Notes: generated by a model from the sequence alone, not told the origin. Shown: positions 1-6,284, counted from the first letter of the stretch. The stretch: DNA of 8,349 nucleotides from an uncultured Selenomonadaceae bacterium (GCA_905236145.1 CAJOOE010000031.1:1-8349); one strand, 5' to 3'. Program-made: numbers and translations.

Positions 1-1
1 C

Positions 2-292
2 GTCATCGTCCACAATTTTATTTTGGGAATGGTCGGCCAATGGCAAAGACTTTTCTACAATCATCACTATTCCGCGTCTGAACTCAAATTTAAACGCGAC
101 TTTGTAAAAATCGCTCAGGCTATGGGTATTCGCGGTTACAGATTGACCAAGCCGGAAGAATTGCAGACGGAGTTGCCGGAAATTTTATTTTCAAAAGGTG
201 CGGCGGTTATTGATGTCTATGTTCCGGAAGAAGAAAACGTATTGCCCATGGTTCCGGGCGGCAAGCGTTTGGATCAAATGGTTTTGGGATAA
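2..292 (+). CDS. ilvB: Acetolactate synthase large subunit, C-terminal end (partial)
   Basis: This is the last 96 codons of the catalytic subunit of acetolactate (acetohydroxyacid) synthase, the thiamine-diphosphate enzyme that starts valine, leucine and isoleucine synthesis. The 5' part lies outside the window, and the frame is open from base 2. The sequence LGMVGQWQRLFYNHHYS matches the family's 'LGMVRQWQ..FY' segment of the C-terminal ThDP-binding domain, here with Gly in place of the usual Arg. The tail ENVLPMVPGGKRLDQMVLG is the usual closing motif of the family. The stop is followed after 37 bp by ilvN, the regulatory subunit, which supports the call. The family assignment is firm; ilvB is used here as the general name for the large subunit. 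Confidence 0.95.
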   Translation, partial: VIVHNFILGMVGQWQRLFYNHHYSASELKFKRDFVKIAQAMGIRGYRLTKPEELQTELPEILFSKGAAVIDVYVPEEENVLPMVPGGKRLDQMVLG

Positions 293-315
293 TTATTCCT
301 TACCGCTGAAAAAAT

Positions 316-321
316 GGAGAG
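316..321 (+). promoter_or_regulatory. Ribosome binding site that sets the ilvN start
   Basis: GGAGAG lies 8 nt before the TTG at 330. A GTG at 321 in the same frame overlaps this site and so cannot use it, and an upstream ATG at 198 lies deep inside ilvB. TTG 330 is therefore the preferred start, giving the usual N-terminus MEKYVLAVLVDNKPGVLTHV. Confidence 0.7.
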
Positions 322-329
322 TGATTTTT

Positions 330-830
330 TTGGAAAAATATGTTTTGGCAGTTTTGGTTGACAATAAGCCGGGAGTTTTGACGCACGTTTCCGGGCTTAT
401 CAGCCGCCGGGCTTTCAATATCGAAAGTATTTCCGCAGGCTATACCGAAGAACCGAGCGTCACCAGAATAAATATCGTTGTCAGCGTGGAGTCGGAAAAC
501 GAACTGGATCAGGTTGTAAATCAGCTCGGAAAATTGATTGACGTTATAAAAATCGTGAATTTGAGCAAGGCTCCCTCAATCGAACGCGAACTTGTCATGA
601 TTAAAGTTAAAGCGTCGAAGGAAACCCGTGCAGACTTGGTCAGCATTACCGATATTTTCCGGGCAAAGATCGTTGACGTTACAAGCGAAAATATCGTCGT
701 CGAATTGACCGGAACGCAAAATAAAATTGATGCGTTCTGCGAAGTTTTGAGCGATTACGAAATTGTTGAAATTGCCCGGACGGGAGCGATTGCACTTTCT
801 CGCGGACCCGTACCCGTCAAAAAGATGTGA
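330..830 (+). CDS. ilvN: Acetolactate synthase small (regulatory) subunit
   Basis: This is the regulatory subunit that activates the large subunit and gives feedback inhibition by branched-chain amino acids. The protein has 166 residues, normal for the IlvN/IlvH family. An N-terminal ACT domain covers about residues 3-75, with the conserved VDNKPGVLTHVSGLISRR segment and then FNIESISAG. A second C-terminal ALS_ss domain covers about residues 84-160, and 'RELVMIKV' near residue 85 marks its start. The start is taken as TTG 330 because of the Shine-Dalgarno site at 316-321. It lies 37 bp after ilvB, and the next gene begins 10 bp after its stop, so all are probably co-transcribed. No attenuator or T-box can be judged because the operon start is outside the window. 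Confidence 0.95.
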   Translation: MEKYVLAVLVDNKPGVLTHVSGLISRRAFNIESISAGYTEEPSVTRINIVVSVESENELDQVVNQLGKLIDVIKIVNLSKAPSIERELVMIKVKASKETRADLVSITDIFRAKIVDVTSENIVVELTGTQNKIDAFCEVLSDYEIVEIARTGAIALSRGPVPVKKM

Positions 831-839
831 GATTGAGTT

Positions 840-1463
840 ATGGAAAATTTGAATGATTTTGTTGCGGCGATCTCCGAAAATCCTTCTGCGGCATTTGCCC
901 TGCTCGGCGTATTGCTCTTGATATTTTTCGGCTTGTACGCAAGGAAAATAAAATTTACCACAAAAATGCTCGTCAACATTTCCTTGATGCTTGCCTTCAC
1001 AATCGTCTTGAATCAAATTCGGCTGTATCATTTTCCGCAAGGGGGAGCCGTTACGCCGGGTTCAATGATTCCTTTGCTTTTTGTTTCTTACGCTTACGGA
1101 CCGGGAGTCGGGGCGTTGACCGGATTTATTTTCGGAATGGTAAATATGATTCTTGATCCGTTCATCTTGCACCCGGTTCAAGTTTTATTCGATTACCCTT
1201 TGCCGATGATGGCGATGGGGCTTGCCGGATTTTTTCCCGGTCGCAAATTTTTGGGAGCGGGCGTGTCATTTTTTACAAGGTTTGTCTGTCACTTCACCTC
1301 CGGCGTTGTGTTTTTTGCGTCGTATGCTCCGGAAGGAATGTCGCCGGTGATTTATTCGCTTGCCGCAAATGCGAGTTATCTGGTGCCGGAATTTGTAATT
1401 TGTTGTGTAATACTGAAGGTTTTGCCGATTGAAAGACTTTTGGCGGCAATGAAGAGGAATTGA
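840..1463 (+). CDS. thiT: Thiamine-specific ECF transporter S component (ThiT/YuaJ family)
   Basis: This is an integral membrane substrate-binding subunit for thiamine uptake. It works with a shared ECF module (two ATPases and a T component), which is not encoded here. The 207-residue protein has about six hydrophobic segments, plus an extra one at residues 15-33 that makes it longer than short ThiT proteins. Family landmarks are FPQGGAVTPGSMIPLL (65-80), YGPGVGALTGFIFGM (86-100), HPVQVLFDYPL (111-121), and HFTSGVVFF with APEGMSPVIYSLAANASYL (151-181). By my alignment to Lactococcus ThiT, H151, Y172 and N177 keep thiamine-contacting positions, while Glu84 becomes D118 and Trp133 becomes F159. 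The start ATG at 840 has a weak Shine-Dalgarno site and probably depends on translation of ilvN. There is no room for a TPP riboswitch in the 9-bp gap. Confidence 0.88.
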   Translation: MENLNDFVAAISENPSAAFALLGVLLLIFFGLYARKIKFTTKMLVNISLMLAFTIVLNQIRLYHFPQGGAVTPGSMIPLLFVSYAYGPGVGALTGFIFGMVNMILDPFILHPVQVLFDYPLPMMAMGLAGFFPGRKFLGAGVSFFTRFVCHFTSGVVFFASYAPEGMSPVIYSLAANASYLVPEFVICCVILKVLPIERLLAAMKRN

Positions 1464-1470
1464 CGAAAAA

Positions 1471-2235
1471 ATGGTCTACTTTTTAAAATTCGGAGCAAGT
1501 TGGATTTTGCCGCCCGGAATTTTTATAATCTGCATGATTTTTCTGACGTTCAAACTTTTCAAGCACAGCGTAAGACTTGCGATTTTTACCGGAATTTTGA
1601 CGATGTGTTTTTATCTGCTCTGCACGGGATTGGTTTCGGAAAGTTTGATGGGGCGGCTGGAGTCCGTTTACTCCCCGCCGGAAAATGTAAAGACACTCGG
1701 AGCCGATTCGATAATAATGCTCGGCGGCGGTGCGATTAACGATGTCCCGGACGTTGACGGCGAAGGTGCGATTTGTTCAAGTCCGGCAAGCAGACTTTTG
1801 ACGACTTTCCGACTTTATAAAATTCTCGGCGTTCCGATACTTTTGAGCGGCGGGCAGGTTTACGAAGATTCCGGTCAAGAGGCGGTAATTGCCGCAAGAA
1901 TTTTGAAAACTTTGGGAGTGCCGCCGGATAAAATTTTGACTGAAACTTCCAGCGTAAACACCACGCAAAACGCAAAATTTTCTGCGGAAATTTTGAGAGA
2001 AAATAATTTGAAACGTCCCGTTTTGGTAACGTCGGCTTTTCACATGAGGCGTTCGGTTTTAAATTTTGAAAATCAAGACGTTAAAGTTATTCCTTACCCC
2101 ACAGATTTTATCGTCACTCAAAATCCGAAATTTCATTACACAAAACTTCGACCGACGGCAGAATCATTGTTTCAAAACACAATTTTTATGCAGGAAATTC
2201 TCCGGACTTTCGTCACAAGAGTTTTCGGTATTTGA
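1471..2235 (+). CDS. DUF218 / YdcF-ElyC-SanA family membrane protein
   Basis: The 254-residue protein has two hydrophobic N-terminal segments (about residues 8-28 and 34-54) followed by a DUF218 domain, the layout of E. coli ElyC. Domain landmarks are IIMLGGGA (81-88), RLYKILGVPILLSGG (114-128), an acidic E159 followed by S161 and NTTQNA (163-168), and LVTSAFHMRRS (185-195). Members are linked to cell-envelope processes such as peptidoglycan and polyprenyl-lipid metabolism, but the biochemical activity is not settled, so no reaction is assigned. The start ATG has GAAGAGGA 12 nt upstream, inside the end of thiT; the two genes are 7 bp apart and surely share a transcript. The C-terminus (SLFQNTIFMQEILRTFVTRVFGI region) is amphipathic and typical of the family. 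Confidence 0.85.
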   Translation: MVYFLKFGASWILPPGIFIICMIFLTFKLFKHSVRLAIFTGILTMCFYLLCTGLVSESLMGRLESVYSPPENVKTLGADSIIMLGGGAINDVPDVDGEGAICSSPASRLLTTFRLYKILGVPILLSGGQVYEDSGQEAVIAARILKTLGVPPDKILTETSSVNTTQNAKFSAEILRENNLKRPVLVTSAFHMRRSVLNFENQDVKVIPYPTDFIVTQNPKFHYTKLRPTAESLFQNTIFMQEILRTFVTRVFGI

Positions 2236-2260
2236 AAAACCGGCGAATTTAATTTAAAAT
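2232..2260 (+). promoter_or_regulatory. Predicted sigma-70-type promoter for the flavodoxin gene
   Basis: TTGAAA (2232-2237) and TAAAAT (2255-2260) are separated by 17 bp. The -35 box overlaps the stop of the upstream gene. Transcription would start near 2267, leaving a leader of about 34 nt before the ATG at 2301. This is based only on match to consensus. Confidence 0.45.
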
Positions 2261-2300
2261 AAACGAAAAGATTTTTTTGCAGAAGGAGAGGATTTTCAAA

Positions 2301-2783
2301 ATGAGTAAAAAGTTGGTTGCATTTTTTTCGGCGAGCGGTTCGACAAGAAAACTTGCTCAAAATTTGGCTGAAGTCGCAGGTGCGGACGTTTACGAAATTC
2401 GCCCGGAAACTCCCTATACCGGGAAAGATTTGAATTGGAACAACGCTCAATCCCGCAGTTCCGTCGAAATGCAAGATCCCGGTTCCCGTCCGGCTCTTGC
2501 CGACAAAAACGCGAAAATTTCGGAGTACGACACAATTTTTATCTGCTTTCCGATCTGGTGGTACGTCGCTCCGCACATAATCAATACTTTTTTGGAAAGC
2601 TACGATTTTTCCGGAAAGACGATTGTAATTTTTGCGACTTCCGGCGGCAGCGGGTTCGGCGAAACTTTGGAAAAACTCAAGCCGAGTGCGGCGGGTTCCG
2701 TCAAATGGATTGAGGGCAGCGTTTTCAGGGGACGCACCGACAAAGCGACTTTGGAAGACCGGTTAAATACTTTGGGCATTTGA
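2301..2783 (+). CDS. Flavodoxin-like FMN protein (Flavodoxin_4 type)
   Basis: A cytosolic flavodoxin-fold protein of 160 residues, likely binding FMN and acting as an electron carrier or a small NAD(P)H-linked reductase. The phosphate-binding loop is FFSASGSTRKLA (8-19), with the expected Ser/Thr/Gly pattern. The second FMN loop is FPIWWYVAP (83-91), with the Trp-Trp-Tyr that stacks on the flavin. TSGGSGFG (113-120) is the third loop. The layout with an insertion around residues 40-65 fits the group annotated as flavodoxin in many anaerobes rather than short electron-transfer flavodoxins. The ATG at 2301 is chosen because AGGAGAG (2284-2290) sits 10 nt upstream; an in-frame TTG at 2277 has no such site. 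It converges with the LysR gene, 13 bp stop to stop. The partner enzyme is unknown. Confidence 0.9.
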   Translation: MSKKLVAFFSASGSTRKLAQNLAEVAGADVYEIRPETPYTGKDLNWNNAQSRSSVEMQDPGSRPALADKNAKISEYDTIFICFPIWWYVAPHIINTFLESYDFSGKTIVIFATSGGSGFGETLEKLKPSAAGSVKWIEGSVFRGRTDKATLEDRLNTLGI

Positions 2784-2796
2784 AGAATTGAAAATT

Positions 2797-3690
2797 TCAC
2801 ATCTCCCGGCTTGTCGAAAAATATTCGACGAGCCGATTTTTTACTTTCTCCGCAATCGGCGTAAAAATCCCGTGCTTTTTCCAAATAATGTGCATGGGTG
2901 AAAATTGTTCCGGAAAGAGCGGAATAAATTTCAATTCGCTTTCCTCTCCGGTATCGACAATTTTTTCGTAACCGAGCAGACAGCCGAAATTTTCGCGAGC
3001 CATAATCGAGGCATTGAACATCATATCGTAGGTTGCGACGATATTTATTTTTTCGCGTGTACCTCCCAAAAATTTCAAAAGTTCTTCCGTCAATCCCTGC
3101 CGCGAACAGATAAGGGGAATTTTCGTCAAATCTTCGCGGAGGATTTTATTTTTTTCGGCAAGCGGATTGTCGCGGCGAATTATAAGCCCCCAGCGATTTT
3201 TTGCGGGGATTGTGACGCAATCATATTTTGAAAGATTTATGTTGCCGTGTGCAATAATTGCAAAATCCAAAATGCCGCGATCCAATTTGTCCGTCGTCGA
3301 GTCGCTGTCGCTGCTGTACAAATGAAATCGGATTCGCGGATAATTTTTTTTCAGTTCTTCCGCCGCTCGGACAAAAAATTTGAAACCGTCCGCCTCCGCA
3401 CAGCCGATATGAATGTCACCTCCGCTTATTTCGTCCATTGATTTAAATTCTTCCGTCGTCTTTTCCGCAATGTTCAAAATTTCCGTCGCCCGCTCTTTCA
3501 AAAAAATTCCTTCGTCGGTCAATTCGATCCCGGCACTTTTGCGGCGAAAAAGTTTTTTGCCGAGTTCGTTTTCGAGTTCGGAAATTTGTTTTGAAAGTGT
3601 CGGTTGCGAAACGTGCAAATTTTCTGCCGCCCGCGTGAAATTTCCGGTCTTTGCGATTTCAGAAAAATATTTTAATGTGCGAATTTCCAT
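2797..3690 (-). CDS. LysR-family transcriptional regulator
   Basis: The 297-residue protein has standard LysR size. The N-terminal winged helix-turn-helix covers about residues 1-60: MEIRTLKYFSEIAKTGNFTR, then AAENLHVSQPTLSKQISELE and LGKKLFRR, all close to family consensus. A linker helix follows to about residue 88, then an effector-binding periplasmic-binding-protein-like domain (about 91-290). The effector cannot be read from the sequence. ATG 3690 is chosen over an in-frame TTG at 3705 because GGGAG (3699-3703) lies 8 nt before it. It is divergent from the MFS exporter, with an inverted repeat over its own promoter, so it probably controls itself and that exporter (inference). The flavodoxin gene on the other side is another possible target. 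Confidence 0.93.
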   Translation of the reverse strand: MEIRTLKYFSEIAKTGNFTRAAENLHVSQPTLSKQISELENELGKKLFRRKSAGIELTDEGIFLKERATEILNIAEKTTEEFKSMDEISGGDIHIGCAEADGFKFFVRAAEELKKNYPRIRFHLYSSDSDSTTDKLDRGILDFAIIAHGNINLSKYDCVTIPAKNRWGLIIRRDNPLAEKNKILREDLTKIPLICSRQGLTEELLKFLGGTREKINIVATYDMMFNASIMARENFGCLLGYEKIVDTGEESELKFIPLFPEQFSPMHIIWKKHGIFTPIAEKVKNRLVEYFSTSREM

Positions 3691-3711
3691 TTCAATCACT
3701 CCCAAAAAAAA

Positions 3712-3740
3712 ATTATAGCAAATGTTATTCCGAAAATGAA
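3712..3740 (-). promoter_or_regulatory. Predicted promoter of the LysR gene (extended -10)
   Basis: Read on the minus strand, TGCTATAAT gives a perfect TATAAT (3712-3717) with an extended TGn motif. A weaker -35, TTCATT (3735-3740), lies 17 bp upstream. The start would be near 3705, just before the ribosome binding site, so the leader is very short. The T-N11-A repeat at 3725-3743 covers the spacer and the -35. Confidence 0.6.
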
Positions 3741-3743
3741 TAA
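3725..3743. promoter_or_regulatory. Putative LysR operator, T-N11-A inverted repeat
   Basis: TTATTC-N7-GAATAA is a perfect 6-bp inverted repeat with a 7-bp spacer. It contains the T-N11-A pattern (T3728, A3740) known for LysR-type binding sites. It lies in the 127-bp divergent region and overlaps the predicted LysR promoter, the classic place for autoregulation. Binding by this LysR protein is inferred from position and symmetry. Confidence 0.55.
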
Positions 3744-3763
3744 TGCGAAATAAATTTTAAGTA

Positions 3764-3793
3764 TTGGACATTTTCGCCGCCGCCCGGTAAATT
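3764..3793 (+). promoter_or_regulatory. Possible promoter of the MFS gene
   Basis: TTGGAC (3764-3769) and TAAATT (3788-3793) are 18 bp apart. The -10 candidate sits in the centre of the inverted repeat at 3782-3800, and the start would fall near 3800, at the ribosome binding site. The match is modest and another TAAATT at 3751 is an alternative, so this is a weak call. Confidence 0.25.
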
Positions 3794-3800
3794 TCCGGGC
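3782..3800. repeat. Perfect inverted repeat before the MFS ribosome binding site
   Basis: GCCCGG-N7-CCGGGC, a 6-bp GC-only stem with an AT-only 7-nt centre (TAAATTT), ends one base before AAGGGGAG. In RNA it would form a stable hairpin in the leader; in DNA it could be an operator or activator site. It has the same 6-7-6 geometry as the repeat at 3725-3743. No U-run follows, so it is not an intrinsic terminator. Confidence 0.6.
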
Positions 3801-3817
3801 AAGGGGAGTTGGTGAAA

Positions 3818-4999
3818 ATGAATTTGGAAAAAGTAAACAAAAACTTGATGATATTTATTTTGGCGGTCGGAGTATTCGGAATTTTAAATACGGAAATGGG
3901 ATTCATCGGAATACTTCCATATATTTCGGAACAGTACGACGTGACGATCGTCAGAGCCGGACTTTTAATAAGCCTTTTTGCTTTGGGAGTTGCCGTTGCC
4001 GGCCCGACGATGCCGCTTATATGTTCTCGATTCAACAGAAAATATTTGATGCTCTTTGTCTTGGGGATTTTCACGATTTGCAACACGATTTCCATTTTCG
4101 CGACGGATTTTGATTTACTTTTGGCGGTAAGGGTTTTGCCGGCGATTTTCCACCCGGTTTACTGCTCAACGGCATTCACGGTTGCCGCGATGATTGCGGG
4201 AAAGGAACTTGCACCGGAGGCCGTCGCGAAAATAAATATCGGCGTTTCTGCCGGCATGGTCGTCGGAGTGCCGATAAGCAATTTTTTGGCGGAACAAATT
4301 TCCCTGCAAGCGTCGATGACATTTTTCGCGGCGGTGACATTTGCGGTTTTCGTCGCAACAATTTTTCTTGTTCCCTCAATGCCTGTAAAAGAAGTGATGA
4401 CTTACGGCAGTCAGCTTAATGTTTTGAAAAAGCCTGTGTTGATAATTTCATTTTTGGCGGTAATTTTTTTGAACGGCTCGATTTTCGGCGTATTCAATTA
4501 CCTTGCCGAATATCTTTCAAGCGTTTCAAATTTCGTCCCGGCGATAGTTTCGATTTTGCTTTTCGTGTACGGACTGTGCAATATTTTCGGCAGTCTGCTT
4601 GCCGGAAAAATGCTTGTAAAAAATCCGATTTCGACGGTAAAATTTTTCCCGTTCGCATTGGCGGCGGTGTATCTTCTGCTCTTCAATGCCGGCGGGCTTG
4701 TCCCGACTTCCGCACTGATAATTTTGTGGGGAATTTTGGGCGGTATAAATGCGAACATAAATCAATTTTGGATTTCGCGGGCAGCACCCGAGGCACCGGA
4801 TTTTGCGAACGGATTATTTTTGACGGCGGCAAATTTGGGTTGTATGGCGGGAACGTCATTCGGCGGAATTTTTATAGACGAACTCGGAACGCCTTCGGTA
4901 ATTTTCGGTGGAATAATTTTTGCAATATTTGCCGCTGTAATTGTTTGGTCACAGTGTTATAAACCTGCGTTAAATCCGGTAAAGGCGGCGGTAAGATGA
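3818..4999 (+). CDS. MFS transporter, DHA1 / AraJ-like efflux family
   Basis: This is a 393-residue inner-membrane protein with about 12 hydrophobic segments, the size and layout of DHA1 drug:H+ antiporters and sugar or purine efflux permeases. The first helix carries GILNTEMGFIGILPYIS, matching the family's 'NTTEF.. GLLP.I' signature. Residues 62-78 (GPTMPLICSRFNRKYLM) take the place of motif A in the loop between helices 2 and 3, keeping the Arg and Arg-Lys. The substrate cannot be told. The start ATG 3818 has AAGGGGAG (3801-3808) 9 nt upstream; in-frame TTG 3809 and GTG 3812 lie too close to that site. It is divergent from LysR, which suggests control by it. The stop overlaps the following lipoprotein gene by ATGA, so translation is probably coupled. 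Confidence 0.9.
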   Translation: MNLEKVNKNLMIFILAVGVFGILNTEMGFIGILPYISEQYDVTIVRAGLLISLFALGVAVAGPTMPLICSRFNRKYLMLFVLGIFTICNTISIFATDFDLLLAVRVLPAIFHPVYCSTAFTVAAMIAGKELAPEAVAKINIGVSAGMVVGVPISNFLAEQISLQASMTFFAAVTFAVFVATIFLVPSMPVKEVMTYGSQLNVLKKPVLIISFLAVIFLNGSIFGVFNYLAEYLSSVSNFVPAIVSILLFVYGLCNIFGSLLAGKMLVKNPISTVKFFPFALAAVYLLLFNAGGLVPTSALIILWGILGGINANINQFWISRAAPEAPDFANGLFLTAANLGCMAGTSFGGIFIDELGTPSVIFGGIIFAIFAAVIVWSQCYKPALNPVKAAVR

Positions 5000-5469
5000 A
5001 AAAGTTTTTGATTTGTGTTTTGAGTTTGTCGGTAATTTTTTTGACGGGTTGCGGCGGCGAAACTCAAGCGAAAAATTCCCCGCCGGCAGACGGTTCGGAA
5101 AAATTCGCCGAAAATACTTTACCGGAAAAAGTGAATTTGAAAATCGGCGACGAAATTTTTGCCGTGACTTTGGAAAATAATTCGGCGGCTCAAGCATTTG
5201 CAAAAATATTGCCGCTTGAAGAAGAATTTGAAGAATTGAACGGAAACGAAAAATATTTTCGTCTGCCGGAAAAATTGCCGGCAAATGACTTTCGACCGGG
5301 AGAAATTCATGCGGGAGATTTGATGTTGTACAATTCAAGTTACATTGTGATTTTTTACAAAGATTTTTCGTCGAATTACCCTTACACCCGGCTCGGCAAA
5401 ATAGAAAATCCCGCCGGCTTGACGAAAACCGTCGGCAAAGGTAATATCAAAATAAATTTTGAAAAATGA
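4996..5469 (+). CDS. Lipoprotein with cyclophilin-like domain
   Basis: The 157-residue protein begins with a lipoprotein signal: MKK, a hydrophobic stretch (residues 4-16) and lipobox LTGC with C19 as the lipidated residue. A short polar linker follows, then one domain (about 45-157) of the cyclophilin-like fold. Landmarks are LKIGDEIFAVTL, AQAFAKILPL, ELNGNEKYF, IHAGDLMLY, IVIFYKDF, YTRLGKIENPAGL and a closing strand. Proteins of this type are common in anaerobes; their activity is not established, and true prolyl isomerase function should not be assumed. The ATG overlaps the MFS stop by ATGA, so the exporter and lipoprotein are made together. The stop codon abuts the decayed fragment that follows, whose first bases overlap it. 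Confidence 0.85.
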   Translation: MKKFLICVLSLSVIFLTGCGGETQAKNSPPADGSEKFAENTLPEKVNLKIGDEIFAVTLENNSAAQAFAKILPLEEEFEELNGNEKYFRLPEKLPANDFRPGEIHAGDLMLYNSSYIVIFYKDFSSNYPYTRLGKIENPAGLTKTVGKGNIKINFEK

Positions 5470-5530
5470 TATTCATACACTTTATACTTCGCCGGATCAC
5501 CTTTTGGAACATCGACTTTCGAGATTTGCC
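5468..5530 (+). pseudogene. Decayed duplicate of the 3' end of the 80-residue acidic protein gene
   Basis: Positions 5468-5506 match 5731-5769 at 38 of 39 bases, the part encoding D57 to L69 of the intact protein downstream. Similarity then weakens across a 7-bp length difference (CATCGACTTT against CATTGACTTG) and returns as an exact GAGATTTGCC (5521-5530 against 5791-5800), the segment that also carries the second gene's ribosome binding site. The 7-bp change breaks the frame, and no start codon or upstream part remains. It begins at the lipoprotein stop codon. The shifted frame stays open to a TGA at 5564-5566 overlapping the next ATG, which may be chance. The simplest reading is a remnant of a tandem copy. 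Confidence 0.75.
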
Positions 5531-5562
5531 CGAACGATACGCCAAAAAAAGGAGGAATTTTT

Positions 5563-5805
5563 ATGAGAACGGAAAGAATGACTTGGGAAGAAATTGCCGA
5601 AAAATACCCGGACAAGTGGGTCGGTCTTTCGGAAGTTGAGTGGGAAAGTCCCGGAAATCCGAAAACTGCCGTTGTGACTTATGTCGGTGATGAACCCGAT
5701 GAGCCTTTGGACAAACATCTTGACGGAGAAGATATTCATGCACTTTATACTTCGCCGGATCACCTTTTGCCGTTCGGTGCATTGACTTGGGAGATTTGCC
5801 GATGA
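5563..5805 (+). CDS. Small acidic protein, first gene of a putative retropepsin pair
   Basis: I do not recognise a named family. The 80-residue protein is acidic (about 18 Asp or Glu) and has no signal peptide or membrane segment, so it should be cytosolic. It carries four Trp residues and a distinctive opening, MTWEEIAEKYPDKWVGL (6-22), followed by EVEWES, a TAVVTYVGDEPDE strand-like section, and LYTSPDHLLPFGAL (61-74). The start ATG has a strong GGAGG (5551-5555) 7 nt upstream, so the gene looks well translated. The stop overlaps the next start by ATGA, tying it to the retropepsin-like gene. A partner, substrate or inhibitor of that protein is possible, but this is inference. A decayed copy of its 3' end lies upstream. 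Confidence 0.7.
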   Translation: MRTERMTWEEIAEKYPDKWVGLSEVEWESPGNPKTAVVTYVGDEPDEPLDKHLDGEDIHALYTSPDHLLPFGALTWEICR

Positions 5806-6284
5806 AACAATTTACCTTGAAATTAAAAAAAGATATTCAACCTCCGGTTGCATATTTGGAAAATTTTTTTGAAACGTATGCTTTGCTTGATACAGGTGCA
5901 TTTATCCCGATTTGGAATGATGAAGAATATCGTCTGAAAAAAATCGGCGGTATTCCTCAAGGAAAAAACGTTCCATTCGGCGGTTTCGGCGGCATGACTT
6001 CGGGAGAACTTTACCGTATTCCGATTTTTAAATGCGGCGAACTGATTTTCCCGGACTTTCCGATTCTCGCAAAAAAATTGCGTGCTCCCTGTCAAATGAT
6101 TTTGAGTGCGACAATGTTTGACGGATTGATTTATGAAATAGACACGAAAAACAAAAATCTGAATTTCACTGTGCCGGACGATGAAACCGTCGTAAGAAAT
6201 ATTCGATTGCAGAAAGACGGCAAATATTTAAAAATTCTCTGCGAAAGCGGAAAACTTGGAGATATAAAGGAGAGTTTGTCATGA
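5802..6284 (+). CDS. Retropepsin-like aspartic protease domain protein
   Basis: The 160-residue protein has the single-domain retropepsin pattern: an active-site motif ALLDTGA (27-33, Asp30 catalytic) after two strands, a glycine-rich flap-like stretch VPFGGFGG (57-64), and a later hydrophobic MILSATMFDGLIYEID (99-114) at the place of the 'ILG' psi-loop motif. Retropepsins act as dimers in which each chain gives one Asp, so this would need to dimerise. There is no signal peptide, suggesting a cytosolic enzyme. The start ATG 5802 overlaps the stop of the acidic protein gene, with GGGAG (5789-5793) 8 nt upstream. The stop overlaps the next gene by ATGA. Whether it cuts peptides is not shown, and its target is unknown. 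The residues after 115 form a tail beyond the minimal fold. Confidence 0.72.
   Translation: MKQFTLKLKKDIQPPVAYLENFFETYALLDTGAFIPIWNDEEYRLKKIGGIPQGKNVPFGGFGGMTSGELYRIPIFKCGELIFPDFPILAKKLRAPCQMILSATMFDGLIYEIDTKNKNLNFTVPDDETVVRNIRLQKDGKYLKILCESGKLGDIKESLS

Noticed and set aside
198..329. Extended N-terminus for ilvN from the ATG at 198
   Set aside because: The extra 44 residues overlap the conserved end of ilvB and do not resemble IlvN; TTG 330 with its own ribosome binding site gives the family N-terminus.
831..839. TPP riboswitch before thiT
   Set aside because: The gap between ilvN and thiT is only 9 bp, and no THI-box-like elements were seen in the end of ilvN.
576..1040. Minus-strand open frame of 154 codons opposite ilvN and thiT
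   Set aside because: It spans the boundary of two clear plus-strand genes and has no recognisable motif.
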